Origin: Tetracentron sinense
Lineage: Eukaryota > Streptophyta > Magnoliopsida > Trochodendrales > Trochodendraceae
Reading direction: 5' to 3'
DNA: 64,000 nucleotides
NCBI GenBank assembly: GCA_015143295.1
Contig: CM026568.1
Span: 21,024,607 to 21,088,606, forward strand
The notes under the pieces are model-generated. The model was not told where the DNA came from. It made no database searches and saw only the letters and a list, made by a program, of their open reading frames with translations. Shown in pieces: positions 34,884 through 46,524 of this stretch (the stretch's first letter is position 1; every line of letters begins with the position of its first letter). A program made the translations under genes and the position numbers.

Positions 34884-37800
34884 TTAAGCATAGACTTGGT
34901 CTTAGTATTTCTTATTCTTACTAAAAAAAACAATAAATAGTTATTTTATGTAGGAAACTGCTCTTTTCATTTCATAAAAACCTTGCTTGTCAAAGTTTTC
35001 CATCTCACTTTTTTCTTTAATGAGGAAATGGCACCCATGAAAGCAATTAGAACTTAGAAGGGCCTCCGATATTTCTATGGCATGTTTTGGTGGAGACGGT
35101 CTCGACGCTATTATTAGCATCATTTGTTTTGCTTTGCTGTTGCCTGTTGTTGTTCTCTTCACCATTGAACCTTGACCAAAGACTGTTAGTGCAGTCTCAA
35201 CTTAAGTATAATGGCACCTAGTTTTTAATTTAACTCTGCTTCGTAATTGTAGCCCATGTAAATGTCGCTCTTGTAATTTTATTCACACACCATAAAACTT
35301 GTTTGCTCACTGCTTCCTTATTTGATAAGACTTTGAATTCTCTACGGTTATAACCGTCGAAGGAAACCCGTTATAATTGTATTTACATGTGTCCATTCCT
35401 TTAGGCCTATTTGGCTGCACTTTGTTTTTTGTTTTCCTTTTTTGAAAACAAAAATTTCAAATTTTTTACACAAAACTTGTTTAGTAAATATATTTTCGTT
35501 TTCTATTTTTAAAAATTAATAATAATATTTTTAAAAGTCAAGGGAACATAAATTTTCTACTACCTCTATTTTTTAAAACAAAAAATAAAAATGAAAAATA
35601 AGGACCCACCACCATCCACCCATCCACAACCACCACTACCCACCACCCACCAACCACCACCACGACACTATCACCACCACCCACAACTACAATACCACCA
35701 CCACCACCACCATACTACCACCACCCACCCACCCACCCACCCTCCCACATGCACCCACCCACCCACCCACCGACCACCACCCACACCCACCACCACCACA
35801 ATACTACCACCATCACCCACCCACCACCACAACACCACCACCACCATGACTACCACCACCACCCACCCACCACCACCACCACATCATCACCACTCACTAC
35901 GCACCTTCACACCACCACCACACACCATCACCACCACCCACCACCACACTACACCACCACCACCAGACCACCACCATGAATTTATTTAATCATATTTACC
36001 AAACACATTTTTTCCCTTTTTTTAAAAAACAAATAACAATTAGTAATGCCAAACGTGTTTTCTACTTAAAAAATTTGAAAACAAAAAGTTGTTTCCAATT
36101 TTTAAAAAAAGAAAAAACGGAATTGTATCCAGACGACCCCTTAGTGTTCCATTAAGATTCCGTTATTGTTATCGTTAACATGGAAGGAAAATGGACATGT
36201 GTAAACACATGGTTTTAACTAATTTCCTTTGAGTCCGGTTATAACCGTAGAGAATTAAAAAAAAAATATCGGGCAAATTTGGGTATCCTTGGCCTAGACT
36301 CAAACTAGTTGTGGGCAGTGAAATCTCACCGTCTACAAGGTAAGTGTATGGTACACCTACCTGCACCAAATTACTACCCATAAAATGGGCAGTTGGGCTT
36401 GGCACATGCTAAAGGCACGTACGCCAACTGGCCAAGGGTTGGCTCACCGCTAACCTGCCTAGCATTAAATGTTGGCAGTAGGACAATTATGCCCCACGGA
36501 CTCCTTTATGTTAGCCTTCAGGGGACTGACACGTGGTTAGAGTTTGTCCTTGCGGCCAAACTCCCACTTAAGCTCTGCGGATAGACTCTATGAGTCCATC
36601 TGCAGGTTAGTCAATGACTAGCCCACTCCATGACCATAAATGGCCAAGGAATCAATCCAGACTAAGGCTGGACCCATGGTCCTACCCTGTCTTGGTCTGT
36701 AGACCGACTAAGGTCAGACCCTGATCCGTAACCCAAATAGGCTTTGGACCTAACCCAGGCCACGGGTGAGACCCATGATCTCACTCTTTTAATTTGCAGA
36801 CTGACCAAGGTCAGTCTTTTCCTAGCTGGCTGTCAGATACTGGCTACCATGTGATAGAGAATCTCTGATAAAAAATAGACTCTGCCAGCTTTGGGGGATC
36901 CCAAGATAGAGATCTCATCTTTTCCTCAAATAATAGAGTTTCATATGGCACTCCATTCGAAAGGGGGAGTAATATCTCCCATTTTCTTGGAAGATAAGAC
37001 TCTTCCATATTTTAAAGGAAAACATTTTCCTCTCAGGTTCCCAAAAAATGGAAACTAATTTGGAGTCCTTCAAGAAAAATGACTCTCATTCGTACCATAT
37101 TTCTCTAAGAAAAAGGAAACCAACTGTCAAAGGACAGATGACTCTCTTTAAAATGAGAGAACCTTTTTAACCTCCACAAAAGGAGGAAGTCAAAGGGGAG
37201 TCCAAAAATGACTCTCCAAAAAGATTTAAAAGAGAGTTTCTCACAAAAAACTCTCATGACACATACACAAACGGACGAAGCAAATAGCAAAAAGAGCTTT
37301 CTTTTTTTGTGCAAGAAAAACAGCAACCAAGAAGGAAGAAGAAAGATTTCCCATTAATAGTGAATATCAGGTGAACCCCTAATATGATCACCTCTTCTTT
37401 TTTTTTTTTCTTTTTTTTTCTATTTTGGATACAAAGACTTCTATGAGGTATCCTGTAACGCATACATAGGATCTGAACAACTTATTGAATAAATACAAAT
37501 ATTTTATTCAAATATTTGTTCTTCTTTAATTCTTCTTCCTAATCAGAGGTTCTTTCCTAAATCGGGAAGGTAATTAACAATCTAGGTTTACTCGGATTTG
37601 AATGATAGTTCCCCACATAAATAAACTTCATACAACAATTGAGGTAATCTGAGCACAAGGTTTAAGATGTCAACCACCAAAAAAACGCTTGAAATTTGTG
37701 TGTACACTAGCCCTACGTGATGTATAAGTAAACCCCCAACCAATGTTTTAATAACCAGACCGGTCATCTAGAAGATCCAGGTTGCTGGGTCTCAAATGAG

Positions 37801-38235
37801 AGATGACAAGAAGAAGAAGAAGAAGAGGGTATTATTGACATTTTTTATTCTTTCAGTCTGTAGTTAACTGTTAACAATGAAAAGATTAATGTTGGTGTGT
37901 AATCATCATATATTGGGATGCGCCTAGCAGCACCCTTTTAATTAGTCATACCTAATTAAATCCTAAATCAGTTTTCATTCAAATTCAAATCTAATCTATA
38001 TGGTGATAGTATAGGAAGTATCTCATTATATTTTATTGTTGTGCAACATAATATCTCCAATATATATCACCTCCATTGTTTGTTCATTGTAGTTCAACTC
38101 TACAGCCAATAAAGTCTGACATCCCATAGCTTAGGAAAACTGATATATACTTTGGGGTACCAGATGAATAACAGCTAATCTGACCAAATTTGGATACAAA
38201 TACATATATAAGCAAGCGGGTTTATGAGTCTCCCG
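34884..38235. repeat. Large tandem duplication, copy 2
   Basis: Near-identical to 31546-34883 and directly adjoining it. Copy 2 differs in small ways, for example an extra CCCA in the CCA tract and a longer T run at 37395-37420. Its CCA tract is 35604-35976 and its LTR end stops at TGTACA, 37705. Confidence 0.93.
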
Positions 38236-38521
38236 CGCGATTAATCACTTGTCGAAATCTAAGGTTCTGGGTATTGGATCCAATTTTTTTGTTGCCATGA
38301 TTTTAATTATCGTTTGCTTAAGCTAAGTATCATTCCTCAGAAACTCTATTTGTGAAGTCTTTCCAATAAGATAAGGCATAACTGCCCCACTCGGAGCCCG
38401 TTGATATTGTTCAGTACCCCGTCTAGTGTTTATACCAGTCCCAAGAGAGGACTTAATTAGGCAAAGTGTACAATGTCCATTAACATGGTGTGAATTAGTT
38501 TGTTAGGTTGTATTGACCATC

Positions 38522-38586
<65 letters not shown>

Positions 38587-38738
38587 AAAACTTTAAGTTC
38601 CATTTCTACATCCAAACAACACCAAATACAATAAAAGAACTTCACATCAGCTCTCACGTATAATAAAGAACAAAACCAACAATATTATCATAGTATATCA
38701 CACACAAACAACTTATCAACATAAGTAGATCGTTCACA
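38236..38738. other. Flank of PCR copy 3 with (AT)n(AG)n microsatellite
   Basis: A compound microsatellite, (AT)n then (AG)n, fills 38525-38584. The text nearest the stop codon again resembles the 3' flank of the PCR paralogues (AACCAACAATATTATCA). No other gene. Confidence 0.6.
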
Positions 38739-38870
38739 CTATCGACACATGCCTCCTTGCACGACCGGAGCCGTTGCCGCTCCTCGGGTTTGTCTCTCCA
38801 CATTACCATGCCATCCAAAGCAAATTCAAGTACCCAACAAACGACCCATCAGTAATAACACAACAAATAA

Positions 38871-39263
38871 GGCAGCAAATCCTCTCCGGTGATAACCGGA
38901 TTTTGCAAATCCGGTTATCACTCCTAGAGGTCACCACGTGTCTCCTTTGACACCCATTAACCATGGGTAAGGTTCACCCAACCCTAGGGTTCACCCACCT
39001 ATTTTTGGTTTTTTTTTAAAAATAATAATTCTTTTTTTAAAATTAAAAAACTGTTTTTAATATTAAAAAAACTCTAAAAACAGTTTTTTAATTTTAAGAA
39101 AAGAATTATTATTTTAAAAAAAAAACCAAAAATAGGTGGGTGAACCCTAGGGTTGGGTGAACCTTACCCACGGTTAAGGGGTGTCAAAGGAGACACGTGG
39201 TGACCTCTAGGGGTGATAACCGGAATTGCAAAATCCGGTTATCACCGGAGAGGATTTGATGCG
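38871..39263. mobile_element. Fold-back MITE C in PCR copy 3 intron
   Basis: Ends GGCAGCAAATCCTCTCC and GGAGAGGATTTGATGCG are inverted. Flanks AACAAATAA (38862-38870) and AATAAATAA (39264-39272) match at 8 of 9 bases. Its core is the same as in MITEs A and B. Both termini repeat CCGGTTATCAC/GTGATAACCGG, giving a double hairpin. Confidence 0.82.
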
Positions 39264-39579
39264 AATAAATAAACAGAGATGAATTGATTTATAGAAAGAG
39301 CAATATACATATGGGCATGTCGAATCCACGGTTCTTGAGCTCTCTGTACTCGAGCTCTCTGTACTCTTGACTCAAGGCGCATGGCTCGCAAAATATATGA
39401 ACAAGGCAGTCACCACAAGGGCTCTCTTTTATAGAACGAATACTGCTGCCTCAATCTCGAGCGATTGCACCGCGATCGAAAGCGAGCACCAAACCCAAAA
39501 AGCACGTAAAGAGCTCCAGTAGCCACACAAGCTGCATTCACGTACCCATCATCCATCTTAAACCAACCTCACACGCATA

Positions 39580-39582
<3 letters not shown>

Positions 39583-39624
<42 letters not shown>
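39583..39624. repeat. (AT)n microsatellite in PCR copy 3 intron 2
   Basis: About 21 AT dinucleotides just before exon 2 in transcript order the intron would include. Confidence 0.9.
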
Positions 39625-39627
<3 letters not shown>

Positions 39628-40120
39628 ATCACATTACATAATTCACTATTTCTACTAGTACTTCCCTAGCAAACAAAAAAGATAGTACTTACAGGACGAT
39701 CCTCTATTGACGATCTCGGCGATCTGGCCGAATGTAATGCATGGGCACCAGCATGTTATGCAAGCTGTAAAAGGGTACATCAATCAGATCATGGGAAATT
39801 CTATAGACTCAGATTAGAAGAAGAGAAGGAGAAAACAAAAATCTAACTTACAATTGCGGATATCAGTACTGCATTCAAATAGGCCGGTGGACCCAGGGAC
39901 CTGCACAACGGCGGAATTCTCAGTGTAGAATTGAGTTGTCGAATTCACCGGAACTCCGATTGCTACCGAGGGCAGCGGCGACGACGCCAAGTACTTCTTA
40001 TAATCAATTGGGTTAGATGGATTCATGCTTCTATATCGAAAAATCTGATTAAAAGATGGGGATGGAGAGCTCCAGAAGGATGTTTGGAGAGAATATGTTA
40101 GTCTGGGTTAGGACTATAAG

Positions 40121-41269
40121 TAGGGGAAGAAAAATGGGATAAGGTTTTTTAAGTGAAAAACCACAACCGTTGAGTATTACCTGCGACCGGTTCTTCATAC
40201 TTTCATAGCAATAGAACGGAAACTACCGTTGGCAGTTGGGGCATACTTTCATACTCCATCTGGCAGTTTCTGGTTGGATTAGAAGCTAAGAGCTTACAGC
40301 TGAGCTTTCGAAGAGGATGTTTATAGTGTAGGTGAGGTCAATCGTGCTCAATGGGTCCTTTCCCAGGTAATCCACATTTTATCGACCACGTCACATCAGG
40401 ACTGTTCATTTTGTAGGTAACCCCACAATTTTAGTTTCAGTCTAAACACGATCGTATATCGTACGGTTATATATCTCTAATTTGTCTAATTGTAACTTAA
40501 ACGTATACTACACATGTTTTTTCCAAGTTGTGTTTCAACTGAAAGAAGCCGGATATAATAGAAGTAAGAGATCTATCAATCCTTTTAGTCAATCGATAAT
40601 GTACATTCACGTACACGCAATGAAAACACTGGGCACAGAGCTTCTATATTAGATTAGCACAACACGTAATTAGCAGGAACTTGCTAATAAATAATTAAGA
40701 AAATAAAAACTGATAATTATAGGGGAGTGATCTCCTACAACAGGCTCAAAATGGGTTGACTGAGAGTAGGCCAGCATTCCTTTTTTTTGGTTGAAATGAT
40801 ATTATGCCACTAATACACACAGCCAAAACTAAGATAGCCGCTAAGGTACCATAAGGGCCAACATTCCTCAAATGGGGGAATGTGGAAGTTATTTAGTTAT
40901 TGGTCCAAGTTCACTAATACCGAGTTAGTCCCATAAATATTGATCAAATTGATTAATTAAAGAATGCTGACTATACAAAGTCCACTAGGATATTGATTAA
41001 TTAAGAAATTGATTAAGTGACTTTATCAATACTGACTCGGTACCTGAAGAGGCAGAAATGCAGGAGCTCGTTTTCGATCTTTATGCAAAGGGTTTAGGGA
41101 TTGTAAGCAGCGTAGTAGCTCTAATCTTGGTGGGAGACAAGACGAGAAAGCGGGTAAAACTCTTACCTACCGACTTACTTTCATTTGGCAACACTACTAT
41201 TAAATACTTACTTAATATACTTGTTTACTTAGATGTAGTTATTTATAAATGAATTAGTTTGATGATAAT
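40121..41269. other. Unassigned DNA with a small fold-back
   Basis: Upstream of PCR copy 3. A hairpin-like element runs about 40917-41043: TACCGAGTTAGT at the left and ACTGACTCGGTA at the right are inverted, with AT-rich sequence between. A short plus-strand frame at 41058-41252 (MQELVFDLYAKGLG...) has a donor-like GGGTAAAA inside; I do not recognise it and do not call it a gene. Confidence 0.4.
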
Positions 41270-41440
41270 ATTTAAGGTTAATTCCATATCCGAACCTGCT
41301 TTATCCTAAAATGACATATAAATGTCTCCTTTAAAAGAATTCTCTTTCCCAAACCCCATTTTCAAACTATTGGACAAAATGAGACTCTTCTTTAGCTAAC
41401 GACTGTTTGTATCATCTCTTTTGTAGCGATTTTGAATTCC
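41270..41440. repeat. Dispersed repeat, inverted partner of 56265-56435
   Basis: TTTATCCTAAAATGACATATA, TCCTTTAAAAGAATT, CAAAATGRGAC and TTCTTTAGCTAACGA occur here and, in reverse complement and inverse order, at 56265-56435. The right partner holds a few extra bases. Class unknown. Confidence 0.65.
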
Positions 41441-42560
41441 TTAATTTAAATACTAATAATATTTTCATAAATTCCTAGTCTAGGGGTATTTTAGTAATAT
41501 TTTGATGTGTTGTTTGGCCATGAGAGATAACCTTGGGGGGAATAATTAAAATGAGCATAACACACTAAAGGTTTAACATTGGATTGTAACCAAACACATA
41601 GAAGAGGTTTTTAGTATAAATAGGTAGAGATAGACCTAATCTCTCACCTTTAGAAAACCTAAACTAGAGAGAGCTTTGAGAAGAAGGAAGAAGAGGAAGT
41701 TAGGGTTTGATAGTTTAGAGCAAGCTTGGAGGAGGTGATTCAAGCCTCAAGATCTGGATTTCTTACCAAGGGAAGATCAAGAATGTGAAGCAAACCCATT
41801 TAGGTGTTTTCTATCTTCATAAAACCCTAAAACTTTATGGTTGAGGCAAGTGAACACTTCCCTTTATCATTAAATCCATTACAGAGTTGTACTTATTGTT
41901 GTATTTAGTGTAATAAATGCTCATAAATGATCTTGATTGATATAGAATGGTTTGAGCTGATGTCATTCTCCTCTTGAAAACCCTAGATTTCTAGGATTGA
42001 AATTAGAGAATCAAATCATAAATCCTTAGATTCATATTTTAGAAATGTTGTAGTAGTGATAGCATGTGTGTGAATGGTTAGAAATCAACCATGGAGGAAA
42101 GGGAATGGAAGTTGGAGGAGTTGGATGCAGAAATCTGGATTTTTCTCCAGATTTGTGATCGGCGATCGATCATAGGGATACATGCAATCGATCGTAGGAA
42201 TACAGTAAAAAAATGGGATGTCCTTGGAATTCAGGCGATTGATCGCAGGATACCTGCAATCGTGAAGTGTGAAATTTGTTTATTTGTTTTGTTTTTTAAT
42301 TGAGACTTCGAAACTATGCATGTTTAGGATCCCCATTAAACTTAGAAACTATGCATATTAAATCCCTTCTATCAAAAGATATACTTTTCCTATTTTGTCA
42401 AACTGAAAATCATGTTTTATCTCTATTTCATTTATCTTATCACCATTTCATATCCTATATATACTTCATAATGATTAAGTACTGTTGTGCATGCATAAAT
42501 TATCTACTTAAAATGCTTAGACTTTACCCAGTTTAGTTAGATTCATCTCGCTATGGTAAT
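41441..42560 (+). other. LTR-like flank interrupted by the CACTA element
   Basis: A leader-like stretch (AAAACCTAAACTAGAGAGAG, then GATCGATC words at 42155-42260) resembles the gypsy LTRs elsewhere in the window in composition. If the CACTA is removed, 42560 joins 53877. The reconnected text runs to GGGTGTGACA at about 54668, a plausible LTR end. No gene is seen. Confidence 0.35.
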
Positions 42561-42563
42561 ATA

Positions 42564-42985
42564 CACTACAAAGTTCAAGGTTTTTTGCGGCGGTACAAAA
42601 CTGCCCCTGAAAGACCTCAAACCGCCGTTAATTAATATAATGGCAGTTTAACAAACCATCATATAGCTTGTCGAGGAAGGCTTTTACCGCAGTTTTATAA
42701 CCGCGGTTCCAATATCCACCGTTGATGATATATATTTTAGCGACAATTAAATAAGGGTAATTCCGTAATTCTAAGCCTGAATTTAACAGGGGTTTATAAC
42801 CACCGCTATATGTTACATATATAACGACAGTTAACACTGCTGTTGTTACTGTATAAATACTTATATAATTAATACCTATTGCAACGGTTTAGACCCACCA
42901 CTATATATTAATATATAGTGGCGGTTAGAAACCGTTGTAGTAAAAGCAATAATAATTTAATTCATTTATTTAGCGGCGGTTCAAA
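42564..42985. promoter_or_regulatory. Left subterminal repeat region of the CACTA
   Basis: About ten imperfect GGCGGTT / AACCGCC motifs within 420 bases, many in facing pairs such as GGCGGTTCAAAACCGCC near 42974-42990. Confidence 0.8.
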
Positions 42986-43544
42986 ACCGCCACTGATGTT
43001 CAAGAATAAAAATAATAATTTATTTTTATTGAAAAAAATTACCTGTATTATTTGTATCTGTGAGCAATATACAATTATTCACAAAATTTCATTCTCATAA
43101 GCAATAAATAATAATTCCAATAAAACAAAATAAATCCATCAAAATCATGATACAAGTCTAAAATGTGTTGTGAACAATATATACATCGCCATAAAAATGT
43201 CTCAGGAAGAAAAAAATATCCTAAGGCTGCCTATCAGCTCCCTCGTCCTGGCTGCCTCCTCCTGGTCTGAAACTTGACAGGTATGTGATGACGATTCCCT
43301 CCTACAAAAACAAGAAAATACAATTTATTATTAGAATATCGAAATAATAAAATTAAAGAATTCTATCACTAATTACAAATAAAAAAATTTATCTAAGATT
43401 TTTCGTACTTATTGAGTTTAACACATAAAAGTCTAGGCATTTCATCACTTACATTCAAACTGATATCAAAATTTTCATACTTTTAGAATTTAAAAACATA
43501 AAAGTCTAGAGATTTCATCACCGAGTATGCCAAATTCCTATTTC

Positions 43545-45030
43545 TTAAGTTTACTTAAGTCTAAACCTACAACCGCGCACCAAATGCTAATCGGGGCCCG
43601 GTTTTCGATGCAGTTTTTTCTAATGCTTGTATTTTGATACAACCTAAGTGTGAGAATTAGTTTCGAGGGAATCGAAGGTCGTTTGCCCGATTTGGGCATC
43701 GAGTAGTCCGAATTACCTATTTCTCATGTTTATTTAGGCCTAAACCTACAACCACGCAGCAAATGCTAACCAGGGTCCAATTTTCGATGAGGTTTCTTCT
43801 AACATGTGTATTTCAACACAACCTAAGTGTGGGAATTGGTTTCGAGGGAATCCGATGTTGTTTGCCCGATTTGGGCACCGAGTAGTCCAAATTTCCTATT
43901 TCTTAAGTTTACTTAGGCCTGAACCTACAACCGTGCACCAAATACTAATCGGGGCCCAATTTTCAATGCGATTTCTTTTAACGGGTGTATTTCGACATAA
44001 CCTAAGTGCGGGAATTGGTTTCGAAGGAATTCGAGGTCGTTTGCCCGATTTGAGCACTATGTAGTCCGAATTCCCTATTTCTACAGTTTACTTAGGCCTA
44101 AACCTACAACCATGCACCAAATGGTAATCAGGCCCGATTTTCGATTTGGCTTTTTCTAAGACGTGTATTTCGACACAACCTAAGTATGAGAATTGATTTC
44201 AAGGGAATCCGAGGTCGTTTGCCCGATTTGGGCATCGAGTAGTCCGAATTTTCTATTTCTCAAGTTTACTTAGGCCTAAACCTACAATCGCGCACCAAAT
44301 GCTAACTGGGCTTGATTTTGTATGCGATTTCTTCTAACATGTGTATTTCGACACAACATAAGTGTGAGAATTTTTTTTGAGGGAAATCCGAGGTTGTTTG
44401 CTCGATTTGGGCACCGATTAGTCCAAATTCCATATTTGTCAAGTTTACTTATGCCTAAACCTACAACCGTGCACCAAATGCTAACTGAGGCCCAATTTTC
44501 AATGCGGTTTGTTCTAACATGTGTATTTTAGCACAACCTAAGTGTGAGAATTGGTTTCGAGGGAATCCGAGGTTGTTTGCCCGTTTCGACACCAGTATTC
44601 CGAATTCACTACTTCTCAAGTTTACTTTGGTCTAAACCTACAACCACGCACCAAATGCTAACCATGGCCTAATTTTTTATGTGATTTCTTCTAACGCATG
44701 TATATCAGGATGACCTAAGTGTGGGAATTGGTTTCGACAGAATCCGAGGTCATTTGCCAAATTTGGGTACCGTGTAGTCCGAATTCCCTAATTCTCAAGT
44801 TTACTTATGCCTAAACCTACAATCACGCACCAAATACCGATTTTTGATGCCGTTTCTTTTAACACATGTATTTCTACACAACCTAAGTGCCGTTTTTTTT
44901 CTAACACGTGTATTTCGACATAACCTAAGTGTGAGAATTGATTTCGAGGGAATCTGAGGTCGTTTGCCCAATTTGGGCAACAAATAGGCCGAATTCTTAT
45001 TTTTCAAGTATACTTAGCTAGGCCTAAACC
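43545..45030. repeat. Satellite-like array, about eight units of 179 bp
   Basis: The anchor CTAAACCTACAA recurs at 43561, 43740, 43919, 44099, 44277, 44455, 44632 and 44811, then CTAAACC at 45024. Spacings are 177-180 bases, except about 213 for the last, which contains an internal partial duplication. Units share CACCAAATGCTAA, TTTCGAYRCAACCTAAGTG, GGTTTCGAGGGAATCCGAGG and TTGCCCGATTTGGG. Lies inside the CACTA. Confidence 0.92.
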
Positions 45031-46236
45031 AACAACTGCACACCAACTCAATCGCACTCACAGGTCACCAGTGTCTCTTTTAACTCCTATTTATGGTTAA
45101 GATTCACTAATTCTTAGATTTTAACCTTAGTTTTTTTTTTAAAAAAAAGTTAATCCTAAGAGTTAAAACTTCTTAACTGGGGTTAAAACGGGTTATTATG
45201 AGTGTCGAGGAGTCCATAATTCGATAGGATCTGGACTCAATCTTAGAAGCCCTACCCTGACATTCAGAGTTGACTTGACTGGACAAGGTTTCGAGTCAAT
45301 CCGAATTTTTGTGTTTTAAAACACTGGGGTCAACAGCCTGAAAGACTTCCAAACAGGCCATATATTCTATCTATTATTTGCTGTTTTATCTGGTTCTCCA
45401 ACCTTTGATGAAACTTCAATATGGTATATGTGGTTTTCGAGTGATATCATGCCTTTAATCTATCTGAAAGCTTCCTTGCATTCAAAATTGCTTTTTTTGA
45501 AAATAAAATTGTCTTTTAATCAAAGTCATGCTATGTTAGAGGGATTGATATCTCTTTCATAAAAGAGGGTGTTAAAGGCACATACCTATATGGCAAGGGG
45601 ATTCCATAGTTTTGATTTTTTTCTCCCAAAGTTTCTTTAAACCATTTGGCTTGGTGGGTGTCTTCATAGGTAGTGCTTTGTTGCTTTATTCTCCTCCTAA
45701 TCTCACACACCTGTCATGATGGATATCTTTCATAGGCTACTCTATGAAACAAGGCTATCAGTGCTACAATTACATGATCTTTGTTCTTCTAAACTTTTTA
45801 GTCTCTTACTCTTAATCATGAGTATTTCTAAGTGGTGTTGCACATGTCATTGCTTGGCCTTGGCCTAGTTGCACATGCCATGCCTTGGCACTCTTGGGTC
45901 TGCCCAGTTCAATCTATTTAACAATGTTCATAATTTTTATTTATGTTTATGTCCATATCTAAAATAGTAAAGAGAGGAACACAAGGAACTCAAAATATGA
46001 AAACTTTATTCTAACATTCCACACATATATAGAGGAAACAAGTATATAAGCCAATGACATAAGCTTTGTCTATATACACTAATATCCTCAAAACCAACTA
46101 ATATTACAGAGGACAAGATGTTTGTTTGGGGGCTACCCCCAATCCAGGGGGGCAATTCTCCAGAGTTTGCTGGAGATCTTGTGCTCAAAACTCCAAGAGG
46201 TATGTGAAAGTGAGATGCAAACACAGTTCATATATT
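45031..46236. other. CACTA interior, mixed repeat debris
   Basis: 45060-45200 holds one unit of the GGTTAAGATTCACTAA repeat family. 45960-46140 has a copia-like LTR texture on the minus strand but no confirmed ends. The rest is unassigned. Confidence 0.35.
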
Positions 46237-46488
46237 TCACCATCTACCCACTACACCACCACCACCATACACCACCATTACCCACCCACCCACTACCACT
46301 ACCACCACCATCATCATCACTCACCTACCACCACCCACTACCACTACCACCACCATCACCCACCCACCACTACCACCACCATCACTCACCCACCACCACT
46401 ACCACCCACCCACTACAACTACCACCACCATCATACACCACCACCACTACTACAACACTACCCACCCACCACCACCACCACAATAATA
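46237..46488. repeat. CCA/CCACTA-rich microsatellite tract
   Basis: About 250 bases of CCACCA, CCCACC and CCACTACCA units, very like the tracts in the 3.34-kb duplication but richer in CTACCA. Confidence 0.9.
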
Positions 46489-46524
46489 TATAATGCAATT
46501 AAAATGATAACTAAAATCTTTTAA

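Larger units (their letters stand above)
38739..40026 (-). pseudogene. PLAC8-domain PCR gene, copy 3, probable pseudogene
   Basis: Recognisable exons: 40026-39852 (start MNPSNPIDYKKY, 58 codons plus one base), 39764-39693, 39531-39309 and 38815-38739. Four defects are seen. (1) Exon 2 starts CT instead of GT, so the first Cys of CC-x4-CPC becomes Ser. (2) In exon 3 the reading frame shifts after QQYSF and meets TGA; the expected CGDCLV...[10 protein letters not shown] continues in another frame. (3) Exon 3 has a 15-base duplication giving EYREL twice. (4) The last acceptor reads TTTG where the paralogues have TTAG. A 393-bp MITE sits in intron 3 and an (AT)n run in intron 2. The exon 4 end GGMCR is also altered. 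No normal protein can be made from this model, though a shorter spliced form cannot be excluded. Confidence 0.85.

Noticed and set aside
31546-38235. The two 3.34-kb repeats as giant LTRs of one retroelement
   Set aside because: They abut with only a base or two between them, lack TG...CA ends, and have no primer site, purine tract or target duplication.
31546-38235. CRISPR-like array or other phased direct repeats
   Set aside because: Tandem arrays in the window have no unique spacers, and the genome is a plant.
41058-41252. Short frame MQELVFDLYAKG as a gene
   Set aside because: No domain, no second exon and no paralogue; only a donor-like site inside.
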